The translations under genes and the position numbers were made by a program. DNA of 64,000 nt, from positions 45,977 to 109,976 of the forward strand of contig WMKJ01000034.1 of NCBI GenBank assembly GCA_009733715.1, written 5' to 3'. This DNA comes from Herpomyces periplanetae. Its lineage: Eukaryota; Ascomycota; Laboulbeniomycetes; Herpomycetales; Herpomycetaceae. How positions within the stretch are numbered: position 1 is the stretch's first letter; the number at the start of each line of letters is the position of its first letter. Shown one piece after another: positions 32,820-45,618 of this stretch. The notes beneath the pieces are model-generated. The model saw only the letters and a program-made list of their open reading frames with translations. It was not told the DNA's origin and did no database searches.

Positions 32820-34739
32820 TTAACGTAGTAATAATTGGGGAAACGGAACCACCGGAATTGACATAAACTCTGATACTGGGCGCGATAAATTATTAACCTG
32901 CATTTCAAACTGAGGTAACTCAACTCTGACTGGATCATATCCTTCGTTTTCATGCGTCTTTCCATGTCCTTTAAACCATCTAATAATCTTCCTCAAGCGA
33001 CTCTCCTTCACTTGTGGCGACAATTCCTTAATTGGTGATGTTTGACTTTGAAAACCCCGAGACATCACAATCCTATAATCCTCAAGGATATCCCGAGCGC
33101 ACGTAATACATGTGTATCGTTTATCACCAAATATCGGAAGGCCAACACCATCGCCTTCGTTCCTTGAATTAGCCTGAATCCTTGCTTGTCGAGATTTCTG
33201 TGCTCCTTTTATGGCTTCTCGCAGTGCCCTTTCCACCCAAGAGCTGGCTTGAATCTTTTGTTCTGATGTGCGCGATGTATAGAACAGTATTTCTCCTATG
33301 TACCCGCGAATGCGAGCGTTTGCGCAGTCATTTATCGTTCCATATTTATCATAAATTTCATCACCTGTCACCAATTGTTGGTTCATTTTGCCTTGTTTTA
33401 AAAATCTTTTTAGTAAATTTCCCATTATTTGCCAAATGCTGTCCTTCGTAGTCTGTAATTCTACGTTTTTAATGTGCTCATTCGTGCCGCCAACTCCCAT
33501 AGGTACGTGAAGCACGGCTTGCATTCCCCCATCCCGGTTATCTATATCACGGGGCTTTTGTGATCGTAGTATCGACAAAAATGTTGCAAGTGCTTCTGGG
33601 AGTTTCATTTGCTTAGCGTCCAGTATCCCCAGTGCCGTGCAAGCAGTTAAGATGTTTGCAGTGACGAAAGGTGCATTCTTCAATATTATCCCCGTTTTAA
33701 CATCAACAATCCGGTTAACTTGGCTAGCTGGAAAACATGAGCATGCAATATCCAATGCATCATGTAATACTGCAAAAGCTTCAACGTTCCGCCCCATATA
33801 GCTTAGCCAATCAGCAAACATCACGGCTGCATCTACTCTCTGTTTCGTGGTGAAACTAGGAGTTGATATGATATAACGATAAAATGTGTCCGGTGAGTCG
33901 GGTATCTCAACACAATCCTCTATGTTTGGAGGAGGTGACATATTCGGTGGGATTGCTGTCAGTCGGGAAAACTTTCGCCGTCGGATATACTTTTCGGGAT
34001 AAGCTATATTACGACGTGTATCGAGTAAGTGCCCCTCCAAATGTTCGCGAGCTTGTGCCAATCCGAATAAAACTTCGTAATACCCCTGTCGCCATAAATC
34101 ATCGCAAAGAGAGACATCGCAAGTTGCTAAATCGGGTAGTGTATGCATAGAACGTGTAACGGGTGCACCAGAAGGTTTAAAAACAACATTTGTTCCGTCG
34201 ATCCCACCATCTAGCAAACGCATTAACGTCTTCTTGTAAAAATAGTACGATAAATACCACTGGGGAAAATTCGTCATGTGTGTATTAGTCTGCCCATAAG
34301 CCTTAGCCGTCAAGTAGTATAAGCGAGTAAGTGTACTCCATTCTTCTGGCGTTGGATATTCTGAGTCAAGTGACTTATAGTTAATTCCGAATCCTAGCAC
34401 CACGGTGGCAACGAAAATAAGTGCACCTGTTAATGCCGCTCGAATAACTACTACGGCATAATCCTTGATTTTACTCGTATAGTGTCCCAATGAAAATTTT
34501 GACGACCCAGATAAAAATCGCCTGCGGAAACTAACTTGGCGTCCTACTCGCGACAACGTGAGATATTGCCACCTAAAAGCTGTAAAGGTACCAGAGCGAG
34601 AGAATGTATTGTAATCGTAACTATATCTACGCTTTGCTAAGAAATTCCTGTAATATAAAATCTGTATATCAGAAGATGTTAATGATGTTGGGTTACGCGA
34701 AAAACGCGATAAATTTAATAAAATTGACAAATTCCTCAT
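32820..34739 (-). CDS. Probable mitochondrial membrane protein, TPR-like
   Basis: Single exon, 639 aa from the ATG at 34739 (the frame continues 13 codons upstream only to a TTG). The N-terminus has many Arg, Ser and hydrophobic residues with almost no acidic ones, as in mitochondrial presequences. One membrane span lies at about residues 94-120 (VVVIRAALTGALIFVATVVLGFG). The remaining 500 residues are helical, with PTPEEWSTLTRLYYLTAKAYG, QRVDAAVMFADWLSYMGRNVEAFAVLHDAL and an Ala-rich repeat, like degenerate TPR units. It probably sits in the inner membrane with the bulk on one side. I believe homologous fungal proteins are annotated only as TPR-domain proteins; no function is assigned. Confidence 0.65.
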   Translation of the reverse strand: MRNLSILLNLSRFSRNPTSLTSSDIQILYYRNFLAKRRYSYDYNTFSRSGTFTAFRWQYLTLSRVGRQVSFRRRFLSGSSKFSLGHYTSKIKDYAVVVIRAALTGALIFVATVVLGFGINYKSLDSEYPTPEEWSTLTRLYYLTAKAYGQTNTHMTNFPQWYLSYYFYKKTLMRLLDGGIDGTNVVFKPSGAPVTRSMHTLPDLATCDVSLCDDLWRQGYYEVLFGLAQAREHLEGHLLDTRRNIAYPEKYIRRRKFSRLTAIPPNMSPPPNIEDCVEIPDSPDTFYRYIISTPSFTTKQRVDAAVMFADWLSYMGRNVEAFAVLHDALDIACSCFPASQVNRIVDVKTGIILKNAPFVTANILTACTALGILDAKQMKLPEALATFLSILRSQKPRDIDNRDGGMQAVLHVPMGVGGTNEHIKNVELQTTKDSIWQIMGNLLKRFLKQGKMNQQLVTGDEIYDKYGTINDCANARIRGYIGEILFYTSRTSEQKIQASSWVERALREAIKGAQKSRQARIQANSRNEGDGVGLPIFGDKRYTCITCARDILEDYRIVMSRGFQSQTSPIKELSPQVKESRLRKIIRWFKGHGKTHENEGYDPVRVELPQFEMQVNNLSRPVSEFMSIPVVPFPQLLLR

Positions 34740-35115
34740 GATAATTAAAACAATTACACTTCGAAAATCACTTTGCAATATTATCCTCCATTATAAACCT
34801 TTTCAATTCAGTACGCTCGTCAAAATCTGGCAGTGCTGATCCCATTAAATTCTCCCTTTAAAAAGCGAAAAAGTTTTTGTCCGGATTACTAATCTCATCT
34901 GGAGAATAAATTTTCCTTCACGAAAAGTACGTTCCTCAGCAGTTCACCCGGGCTTGGTTTTCAATTTGGAGAGGGAAAAAAGATAAAATAGAAATTAAGA
35001 AGTGTATGTGAAATGTGTAAATGGTACAATTGAAGGAAATCTGAAAAAATTATGTGGAATATAGGTTTGTTGGGTAGATTAGTGCATCTTGATTGAGTTG
35101 GACTGCGGCAAGAAA
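34740..35115. other. Intergenic, no gene seen
   Basis: Between the TPR-like gene start and the last exon of TVP23, both on the - strand; AT-rich. Confidence 0.5.
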
Positions 35116-35983
35116 TTATCTACGAATGAAGCGGCTTAACATTTCATTAGCAAAGGTGCGAGCAAATCCACTGGATTGAATTGCATTGGTTGCGATGTTT
35201 GAAACTTGTGCAAACTTGTCACAACGAGAAAAGGCAAGCGTGTTAGTTATGGTGAGAGTTAAAGCAATCACTATATTTTTTTTGAAAAATTAGCATAAGC
35301 GGGAAAAATTGATCACCTTAACGCATAATCGGTGAAAGTGAAATTTGTACGTACAGACTAAGCTAAACGCTATAAATTCCAGTTTGATCAAGGCAACAAT
35401 GGCCAATGCAACCCAGAATACAGGTTGGGCATACATTGCCAACCAAAAAAAACGCTTATCCGTCATGTTCTGAGCCCACACTTCAGGATCAGCCGACTCA
35501 AATACCCAGTGTGAATCACCCGTTAAAGAATCAGCTTCATTCCACCATCTTAGCCCAACCAAACGACGTCCTGCTATGTTTTTCGAATAGTAGAAGTCTG
35601 AAGCTAGAAGAATAACAGATATGACAAAAATTAATATGCTAGATAGTCGGGACGAATAGCCAAATATACAAAACATGTAATTTTGGTCCAAAAAATTTTA
35701 TGTTAGTAGATAGATAGTGGCTAAATATTTCGTTGATGATGAAACTTTTCCTGATGTAAATGCAAGGTCAATCACGTACAAATTATCCGTAAAAAAGAGC
35801 CCAAATAAGTAAACCAATAGGCTAGCTTAAAGAAAATATCAGTCAATGTGACCCTGTCAACACCTTTCAAAATTCACGATATACACATTTAAACATACAT
35901 ATTCGAAAACCCAAAAAAAACAGGAGTGTAATAGGATGACTGCTAAGCCTCCAGCTTAAAGTTCCAGAGCCAGAATTGTTCAT
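35116..35983 (-). CDS. TVP23: Golgi membrane protein TVP23
   Basis: Four exons on the - strand: 35983-35899, 35825-35780, 35638-35355, 35270-35116; 189 aa. The start gives [20 protein letters not shown], then [19 protein letters not shown]-type [35 protein letters not shown] and the Arg-rich end. The motif [14 protein letters not shown] is diagnostic of the TVP23/FAM18 family. Four membrane segments are expected. Tvp23 is a late Golgi vesicle protein that works with Yip4/Yip5-type proteins in trafficking. Exon 2 is only 46 nt; without it the conserved YLF-FTDN segment is lost. All three joins were checked for frame and fit. Confidence 0.92.
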
Positions 35984-36147
35984 TGAAACCAGATTTTAAA
36001 AGTATCCTTGGGGATAATCGTTCAATGAAAAATATTTATCAAATTAATCTGCACAAACCTCCCTTATCATCAAATCTATCGTGCTCCCTATCTCCAAACC
36101 AACTTTCCGTGCCGCTGACTCGTGGACTAGACACCCCCAACAGGGTT

Positions 36148-36155
36148 TCACGTGA
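36148..36155. promoter_or_regulatory. Palindromic E-box TCACGTGA between TVP23 and LSG1
   Basis: TCACGTGA in the 297-nt divergent promoter shared by TVP23 (165 nt to its start) and LSG1 (125 nt to its start). Core CACGTG is the Cbf1/USF-type site. Confidence 0.4.
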
Positions 36156-36280
36156 CTCTATCAAATTGGTTAGGTGAGGAACGGATTTGGGCGGGTTATG
36201 GAGAGGGAGAAATGTGGGAAATATTTTCAAATTGTTCCGAATAGCCTGATCAATATTTTAAGGGTGGATTTATAGAATAT

Positions 36281-37959
36281 ATGCTGAAAAAAGCTAAGAA
36301 AAATTCTGGTTTGGGCCAGGCATTACGAAATGATAGGTTTAACAAGGCAAAACACCGTAATGGTACCAACCGGTCCATTACTCGACGTAATTTGGACGGT
36401 GAACTGGTATGTTTATTCGAGGTCAATTTGTGCATTAATTTTGTGATTTCATTAAATAAGAACAAAAAGACGTTATTTCATTTCCAATTTTCTTTCTTGG
36501 TGATTCAATTATTGACATTTGCTTACACCTAAACTAATTTGTTCATTGCTTGTCTTTATAACAGTACGTCACGAGTGACACCAGTAACAAACAAGATTCA
36601 TGGGTGAAGTTACGCAGTATTACGGAGCAGAAAAATTTGGATGAATTCATTACAACTGCACAGTTAGATGAAGTTGATTTTACGGCTCAGCGATTAAATA
36701 ATTTAAAAGTAATCCATAATGGTATTACTGATCTTACATCGTCTTCACTTAACCACATCGAAAAGCGTATATTACTAGAGGAGCTCAAGATCAATAACGA
36801 AAAGCTAACCATTCCTCGTCGACCAAACTGGGATCAGTCTATGTCTGCAGTAGAGTTAGACTTACTAGAGCGAAAAAGTTTTATTAATTGGCGTAGAAGT
36901 TTAGCTCAACTTGAAGAATCTACTGATCTTTATATAACACCGTTTGAACGAAATTTAGAAGTGTGGAGACAACTTTGGCGAGTTATTGAAAGGTCAAACT
37001 TAATAGTACAAATCGTTGATGCTCGTAATCCTTTGTTATTCAGATCAACCGATCTTGAACGATATGTTAAAGAAGTTGACAAGAAAAAGTTGAACTTTTT
37101 ATTAGTTAACAAAGCCGATATGTTAACTCTTGACCAACGAAGATCTTGGAGCAATTACTTTGTGAAGCATAACCTGAACTTTAGATTCTTTTCCGCTAAA
37201 CTCGCAAAAGAAAATTTTCTAGCCGATCCAACAAGTGATACTGGCATTAATACTTACCCTAACGCTGAAATTCCAGTACATGAATCCCAAATTCTCAATG
37301 AAATTCCCTGTGACTCCATTCCTTCTATAGATCAGCTATCCCGAATCCTAACCGTCGAAGAAATTGAAGCAGTGTTTATACAGTATGTTAAGGAAAATAT
37401 TTTAAACGATAAACTTATTAGCACAGATACTACTACCACTGCCTTACCGAAGATCGAAATTGGCCTAGTCGGGTATCCTAACGTTGGGAAATCTTCTTTT
37501 ATTAATGCTGTTACCGGCAAAAAAAATGTTTCCGTATCCGCAACTCCCGGAAAAACTAAACACTTTCAAACTATACACTTATCTGATTCGTTAGTTTTGT
37601 GCGATTGTCCTGGTCTCGTCTTTCCCAATTTCGCCGCCACGAAAGCCGAACTTGTTTGTAACGGTGTATTACCAATCGATCAACTTCGTGACTATCTCAG
37701 TCCAGTAGCCTTGATTTGTGAAAGGTTCTCCAAACAACATCTCGAATCCATTTACTCTATACGTATTCCCCTTAAACCCATTGAACAAGGCGGCTCCGGC
37801 CAATTCAATTCTTCCGGCCTCCTCACCGCCTACGCCACGTCACGTGGGTTCTCCAAAAGCGGCTCTGGTTCACCTGACCAGTCGCGTGCTGCCCGTATTA
37901 TCTTGAAAGACTACGTTTCGGGAAAGCTTTTATATTGTGAGCTTCCACCGTCCAGCTAA
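36281..37959 (+). CDS. LSG1: Large-subunit GTPase LSG1
   Basis: Exons 36281-36406 and 36565-37959; phase 0 intron GTATGT..ACAG; 506 aa. The N-terminus is basic (KKAKKNSGLGQALRNDRF). The GTPase motifs come in circularly permuted order: G4 NKAD near residue 224, then G1 GYPNVGKSS near 345 and G3 DCPG. A CPGLVFPNF segment and the IDQLRDYLSP block follow, typical of Lsg1. The protein acts late in the cytoplasm to release Nmd3 from 60S particles. It lies divergent from TVP23 across a short promoter with an E-box. Confidence 0.94.
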
Positions 37960-40900
37960 TCAATCGCGTACACAATTTTTTGAATGTGATTATTGATGGC
38001 TGCCTTTGCAGAGGGGAAGGAATGTCTGGGATTGAATTCTCATGCTTATTTTGGATGTGCAATTTCATTCTATCCTACTTATTTAATAAGTTGCTATACG
38101 TGTTGTAAGTTTAAGTCCTGTTCTCCCTTACTTTACTCATCCAGTACATATGTGGATTTATTCCCTTGGTTCAAATGTCTCTTTTTTCCCTGTTTTCCAT
38201 TGGGTTTTGAGTCGGCTTCTTTCAATGCTAATAAGTCACGCTAAATATTTTATTCCAACATCCTTCTTTCCCATAACGCAATGAAACGTATTCTCGACAA
38301 GCATCTTCCATTCCTATTACTAATACGATTTCTATACGGTTAATATACAATTCTATCCATTAAAGTTGCTGGAATACAGGTTGAGCTTACCCTGCTGAAT
38401 GCACATTGTCACCCAAGTCCTTATGATTATTTAACGGTGGTCACAAAAGTAGTTTTTATCATGCCCACCCCCAAACCGTTTCATTTGATGCTCAAATACA
38501 TTTGAATGTATGTATATATTCACTTACTAAATACATATAAAATCATTTCACCTAGCTTTAAAAACTTTCAAATTTCTTGTCTCAATATAACCTATATAAT
38601 TGATTGTCAAAAATTTCCTTATTACTATTTTCTATTAGTTAAAATGCTAAGAACGTGTATATTTATCTATTATTCATATCCTGTCCAACTCTTGAATTAA
38701 TTTCATTCAAAATTGCTCAATTTAATTCGTCTATCATGCGGAATAAATAGCTACTAACTACCCAGACTTGTTTAGCTGATCCGGCTCAGGCTTATATCGT
38801 TCTTCTTTTTCTATCTACCTTTTAAAAATACTTAAATCTTAACCATACACCTATTATTACTCATTAAATTTCATATTCAATTTAACTCTTACCATTTAAG
38901 TCTAAATTAAGATATCATTTAACACCTGCCCGTCACTTAACGTGCATGTATCATCTATACTCCAAAAAATTACACTGTTACATCTCCAAAATGTAACCGT
39001 TCAACGATACAAATGTAAACATATTATTTTCTTTTTAACAGCATGAAACTTGTGTTAAATTTTGGGTTCCGACATGTAAAAGTTAATAAATTTCTAATAA
39101 TGAGCCCAGACATGCCACAGTCTAAGACTTGCATAGAATTTTAATAGATCGTAGGAATTGACACAAACTATGTAATTTTTTTCCTACTTTCGTAAGAAAC
39201 TCTACCAATAACTTATGCTAGGGATCCCTATCAGATCTGCAATATTATTATCCATGTATCCTAACATGATCACGGCCCTATTTATCAATCAATTTGTCGG
39301 CTAATCGTACCGTTCTCTCTAATCATCTATTCTCTCATTACAAAGTCTTCTACCCATTCAGCCATCAGGATCTATCTTGCACATTACTTGCTCCGACCAC
39401 ATCTCTATTACCCGTATAATATCTATGCCAATCGTTGTCCTTACTTCAACTTTACCCAAACAGTCTAATTTTTATTTTTAAATCTATCATGATATGATCC
39501 ACCAAAATGCCATAATACTGCTAACTTCTAAACTCACTGGAAAAATACCACTCGTTCGATCGTATGCGGAAGTAGCGCTCACCAAACCCGTACTCCCTAT
39601 CCGGAAATTTTCCTTACGTCTCCACCTGCTCATTTAATTAAATTGCCTATTTTGTCAATTTCATCCTCTACAATTATTACCTCTTGCCAAATACAGTAAT
39701 ATAACTTTCATTTGCTTTTTTACCATCTTATATAAGCATGCTTTCCTCATTCAGTCAAATTCTAAACTTACATCACGTTCTTCCATCGCTGACTAATGCA
39801 TATGTAACGTCACTTCTCTTCTTCCGCGTCTTATAAATTCTCCTCCTTTTCCCTCCTACACCTTAACTTCAACTGATTTCTGCTTTTGCGCTTACGTCTT
39901 CGACATTCTCTTCTAAAATTTTATCCTCTTCCTTCGTTACTATTCCTCTCGCTAGCATCGTGTCATCATGCTTCTTGATTTTCCATCTCTTTTAATGCCC
40001 GTCTCTCTCTCGTATACATGATTATTTTTATCTCTTTCGCTATTCTAACTCATATTCATCATTTTTTACCAAAGCCTCTATCTATTTTCCGTGAATAGCT
40101 TCCAGTTTACTTTATTCTCATCTTAGTATATTATCCGAAGCTCGTCACGCCATACTCTCTTTACCGAGGCAAGGCAGAAATCAAATATACCTCTACTTCC
40201 ATTATCAATATTACCTTTCCATACATGATTCCCTCCCCAGGATAAAAATTCCTCTCTTTCTACCCTTGATTTTATTCATGAATTATCATTCAATATTTTA
40301 TCACCAATTTATTGAATATAATACTAACGGCATTTACTTAATGGAATCAACGCCGTTTGATATTAAGTTCCAGTTTGCCTAGCCATTCAGTCGCATTAAT
40401 TAACTCACTCATTTCATGTGTCCCCTCCTGCTGATCATACTAGCTTTACAACCCTTTAAATATCCTTTTGCTATCTCCCGTTTATCTGCTATTCTTGTTT
40501 ATACTGCTTGCTCTCGGGACGAGCAGCAGTCTATTTACTTACCAAATGTCCAAAGATCAATTCTTGATGAAATTTTGTAACTTCGCACTGGACTTCTCGG
40601 CTTTCTGGCACTTAAATATTTATAACTCTGCTTTCCCATCCGACCACGTCCCAATCTCTTTTCCTTCTTTCAGTCTCTCGTTATTTCGATCACTGCTTTT
40701 GCCTTACTTCACAGGCTTTTCGCCAACGGCACACTCAGCTACCTCGAATACTTTAGGTCACCATTTACAACCCACGCCTACTTTATCTCTTAATTCCCCA
40801 TTCGGTCTTGTCCCTCCAAGTTACGTTTCATTGCCAGCATTCCTGACGCGTACTCCACACTCCTTAACTTTCATTCCTGCTCTAATATAACTCTTCTCGC

Positions 40901-41043
40901 TAGCATTTTTAATTCCCGTAATCCAAATTTTCTCTACGCGCAACATTCCCTAAGCACGATCAAACTAAATTGTTACTCCCCTGAGACATATCCACTCGTT
41001 CTGGCCGTTCTCAAGTCCCACCATCTCATCCAATTTTATTGTC
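37960..41043. other. Long AT-rich intergenic region
   Basis: About 3 kb without a supportable gene. The + strand is T/C-rich. A 140-codon open frame at 40468-40890 begins with TTG, is Ser/Phe/Pro-rich and resembles no family, so I did not call it. The end contains the leader and promoter of the P4-ATPase gene. No tRNA, snRNA or repeat was recognised. Confidence 0.5.
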
Positions 41044-44000
41044 ATGACTGCTTCAAAAATTCTTATTACAGCTCCAGAACCTCCCACCGTCACTAAGCGA
41101 TTTCGATCTGCCACCCGTCGCGTCCCAAATCGTCCCGACTTTCAAGACCGACTTTCTTTTATCGAAAGGGTATCACAGTCTCGCACTACCGTTGAACATA
41201 TAAAACAAAAGTTCTACTCCAAGGAATCTAGGACGTCTGGCTCGTCCCACACCAACTCAAAAAAGTCTACTGGCCGTCGCATTTTCTTTAATCTTGCTCT
41301 CCCTGATGATTCTAGAGACGCAAACGGTCTTCCCCGTACTACCTACCCCCGAAACAAGATTCGCACCGCCAAATACACTCCATTAACATTTTTACCAAAA
41401 AATTTATGGTTTCAATTCCACAATGTCGCCAACATTTACTTTTTATTCATCGTAATACTCGGTGCTTTTTCTGTATTTGGCGTCATTAATCCAGCCCTTA
41501 ATTCCATTCCACTTTTAGTTATACTCGCTGTCACAGCCTTAAAGGATGGTATCGAAGATTGGAGGCGAACTGCTCTCGATAGCAAATTGAACAATGCCCC
41601 AGTTTATCGATTAGTTAACTATCACAATGTGAACACTGCCGAGGACAAAGTGTCACTCTGGCGACAGTTCAAAAAGGCAAACACCCGCTTAATAGTTTCG
41701 ATCTATCGGTTCTGGAAATCCCGCAGATATCAAACAAGTCAAGGATCTTTTTTCTTAAAAGAACACCGTATGTCGGTCGATACACGACCAGGCTCTCAAG
41801 TCACTCACCGGACTTCTTATCATTCTGCTCTCAGTAATGTCAAGGAGAGTATTGCTATGCAGTCTCTTCAAAATAACTTGCCTTTGGGTCAAGACGTTTT
41901 TCATGATGCTGTTTCTCCTACCGCTAATGTTATCAGTAGTAAAGGGTCTCTCTCTCTTTTATCTCCCCGTGAGAAAATTGAACCTGTATCCCCGTCGATG
42001 TTCACTCGTGCTAGAGGTTCTATTATTAATCCCCATCGCCCAACTACTGGAATACCTCGATTCAAACGTGACTATTGGAAGAACGTTCGGGTTGGTGATT
42101 TCGTTCGTCTGTACAACGGTGATCAAGTGCCAGCTGATATAGTTGTTCTATCGACGTCTGAGAGTGATGGAGTGTGCTACATTGAGACTCAAAATTTAGA
42201 TGGCGAAACAAATCTTAAAGTTCGTCATTCACTGTTTTGCAGCCGTGACGTGCGCCATGCTCGTCAATGTGAACAAACGGAATTTTATATTGATAGTGAA
42301 GGACCGCAACCAAACCTTTACTCGTACAACGGCGTGATACATTGGGAACAGCATGACCTTCACAATAAGGTCTCGCCACCCGTTTCCATGTCAGAACCTA
42401 TAGGAATTGATAATCTTCTTTTACGGGGTTGTACAATGCGGAATACTGAGTGGGTTCTTGGTGTGGTAGTATTTACTGGATCCGAGACTAAAATTATGCT
42501 AAACTCCGGTATTACACCTAGTAAAAGGGCGAAAATTTCTAAGGAACTGAATCGCAATGTCATTTATAATTTTATACTCCTTTTCATTATTTGTTTAATC
42601 GTAGCAATTGCTCAAGGAGTTATTTGGTCTGAAGGTGGCAGGTCTCAGAATTTTTTCGATTATGGCTCATATGGGAATTCCCCTGCAATGAATGGATTCC
42701 TTACCTTTTGGGCAGGAATAATACTCTTTCAAAGTCTCACCCCAATATCACTGTACATTACATTGGAAATCATTCGGTCATTCCAAGCTTTATTCATTTA
42801 CAATGATGTTCAAATGTATTACGAGGAGCTGGACTATCCATGTACACCTAAATCGTGGAATATATCGGACGATCTAGGACAGATTGAGTATATTTTCTCG
42901 GACAAAACGGGAACGTTAACTCAGAACGTTATGGAATTTAAGATGGCAACTATAAATGGGATAGCCTATGGTGAAGCTTACACAGAAGCTCAAGCGGGTA
43001 ATCAACGACGTCTGGGAATGGATGTTGACGTTGAAAGAGCCAAAGCAAGCTTATACATTGCCCAAGTAAGAGAAAAAATGATTGAGGGATTAAGACAACT
43101 TCATAAAAATCCCTACTTCTATCCAGAAAATTTAACATTCGTTGCTGCGGATTTCGTTGATGATCTCAATGGTGCATCAGGCCCCGAGCAGGCCACGGCC
43201 ATTTACCAGTTCATGCTATCTATTGCCCTCTGCCACACAGTTATAGCTACAAAAACTGGTGGAGAACATCCTACAATTGAATTTAAGTCTCAATCACCCG
43301 ACGAAACAGCGTTAGTGTCGACCGCACGAGATTGCGGGTTCACAGTCCTGGGACGAGTCGATGACGGTGTTATTGTCAATGTTTTGGGACGGGAAACAAA
43401 GTTTACCGTTCTTAATACTTTGGAGTTCAATTCATCAAGGAAACGAATGAGTGCAATTATTCAAATGCCCGACAGTCGGATAGTATTAATATGTAAAGGA
43501 GCCGATAGTGTTATATATTCTCGTCTTAAACCGAATGTTCAATCGGAACTGAGGCATACTACAGCTGAACAACTCGAAATGTTTGCCCGTGAAGGTTTAC
43601 GTACGTTATGTATAGCTAAACGTGAACTTACGGCTCAGGAGTACCGCGAATGGAGTCATGAGCATGATTTAGCAGCCAGCTCACTAACTGATCGCGAACA
43701 GAAGCTCGATGCTGTAGCCGATCGTATAGAAAGAGAACTAATTCTTCTGGGAGGAACCGCCATTGAAGATCGACTTCAAGAGGGGATCAGTGAGTCTCTC
43801 TCTTTATTGGGGACAGCTGGACTGAAATTATGGGTCCTTACAGGTGATAAAGCAGAAACAGCAATTAACATTGGCTTTTCATGTAACCTTCTTGATACCG
43901 GTATGGATCTCATTGTTCTCAAAGTTGAAGATGATAAGCATGAAACAGCAGCCGAACTTCTAGATCGACATCTAGCATCTTTTGGTTTGACAGGCTCTCT

Positions 44001-45618
44001 AGAAGAGTTAGCTCTGGCTAAACATCAACACGATACCACAGGTTCAAGTCACGCTATAGTTGTTGATGGAGACGCATTAAAGTTCATGCTAGACGATTCA
44101 TTAAAGAATAAATTCCTATTACTTGGGACACGTTGTCGTTCAGTCTTATGCTGTCGAGTTAGCCCTGCACAAAAGGCTCAAGTTGTTCGTTTGGTTAAAG
44201 ACGGATTAGATTGTTTGACCCTTGCTATTGGTGATGGCGCCAATGATGTTGCCATGATCCAAGAAGCTCACGTCGGTGTGGGAATTGCCGGCGAGGAAGG
44301 TAGACAAGCTGTCATGTCATCCGATTATGCTATTGGACAATTCCGTTATTTAACTCGATTACTATTAGTTCATGGACGTTGGTCATATCGTCGACTTGCC
44401 GAAACAATTTCGATTTTTTTTTACAAGAACGTTATCTGGACATTTGCTCTCTTCTGGTACAATATTTACTCTAATTTTGATTGTCCGAACGTTTTTGATT
44501 ACACTTACATCATCCTCTATAACCTTGCCTTTACATCGCTTCCAGTCATTTTCTTAGGGATCCTTGACCAAGATGTTGACGATATAGTTTCGCTTGCCGT
44601 ACCTCAGCTGTATCGCCGAGGAATGGAGGGTAAAGAGTGGACTGAAACTAAGTTTTGGTGAGTGTGTCCAACCTCTGATGGGAGTTGTATCGTCATGCTA
44701 ACTCTGTTCTTGTTTAGGGGATATATGATTGATGGAGTTTACCAATCACTAATACTCTATTTCTTTGCGTATCTAATCTTTGCTCCCGCAACTTTCGCAT
44801 CGGATAATGGTCTTGATATTGGAGATACGAAACGGTTCGGAGTATTCATCGCCACAACAGCCGTGATCGTCGCGAATCTTTTTCTTCTTATGAATGTTTT
44901 ACGATGGGACTGGCTTCAGGTTACTGTGGTGATGTTAAGTATGACGCTTATATTCCTATGGACGATAATCTATACATCTCTCCTTGTGTCTCAAATGTTT
45001 TACCAAGCGGCAAACCAGGTTTACGGGAACTTAACATTTTGGTTGATGATGATTGTGACGGTGATTGCTTGCTTGTTACCACGTTTCATACTCATGTACA
45101 CCCAGAAAATGTTTTTTCCCCGGGATGTTGACATTATTCGCGAACAGCTTTACAATGGTCAATTCGTTTACCCTAAATCCCATTCGAGTTCACCGGCGGG
45201 GAGTGAGTCAAGTGTATCACCGTCAACCAACGCTCCTCGAGTAGCAGCACCCATTTTAACAGTCACAACTGATGCAACCTGTGAAAATGAACATTCCGAT
45301 ATCTTTGAAGCGCATAAACACAGCATTTTACCCACCTCTGAGGATGACATTAGCTCTTTACATTCTCCTGGACGTATGTCACTTCAGCGAAAATCGTTTG
45401 TCGGTGCATTTGATGACCAAAGATTACACGGCTCGTCCGAAGGCGGACGTGATCGGCTTTCCCACGGAAGTCTTTTATCACCTCGATTATCTTCTGATCG
45501 TGGGCGGCCGTCAGTGGATCGTCTCCGTCCCAGCTTTGAAACGTCATCGGACTTTACATCTGCCGCCTTACTCTCACGGATAGAGTCGACTCGTTCGTCG
45601 AATAATGGACCGGGTTGA
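41044..45618 (+). CDS. P4-type ATPase, phospholipid flippase (DNF type)
   Basis: Exons 41044-44657 and 44718-45618; the 60-nt intron (GTGAGT..TTAG) splits a Trp codon; 1504 aa. The start of the fold, YPRNKIRTAKYTPLTFLPKNLWFQF, and NIYFLFIVIL are typical P4 sequence. A Ser-rich insertion (about residues 220-330) follows the first membrane pair. The A-domain has LDGETNLKVR. The phosphorylation motif is DKTGTLTQ, Asp at about 620. The nucleotide domain has QSPDETALV and VLICKGADS, and the hinge motif is GDGANDVAMI at about 1063. The last segments contain FWGYMIDGVYQSLI. Such pumps move phosphatidylcholine or phosphatidylethanolamine to the cytosolic leaflet with a Cdc50-type partner. Dnf1/2-type is favoured over Drs2 or Neo1 by the N-terminal sequence. 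The Ser/Arg-rich C-terminal tail is a likely phosphorylation region. Confidence 0.93.

Noticed and set aside
40468-40890. 140-codon open frame before the P4-ATPase gene
   Set aside because: Begins with TTG, has no recognisable domain, and the T/C-rich composition of the region produces open frames by chance.
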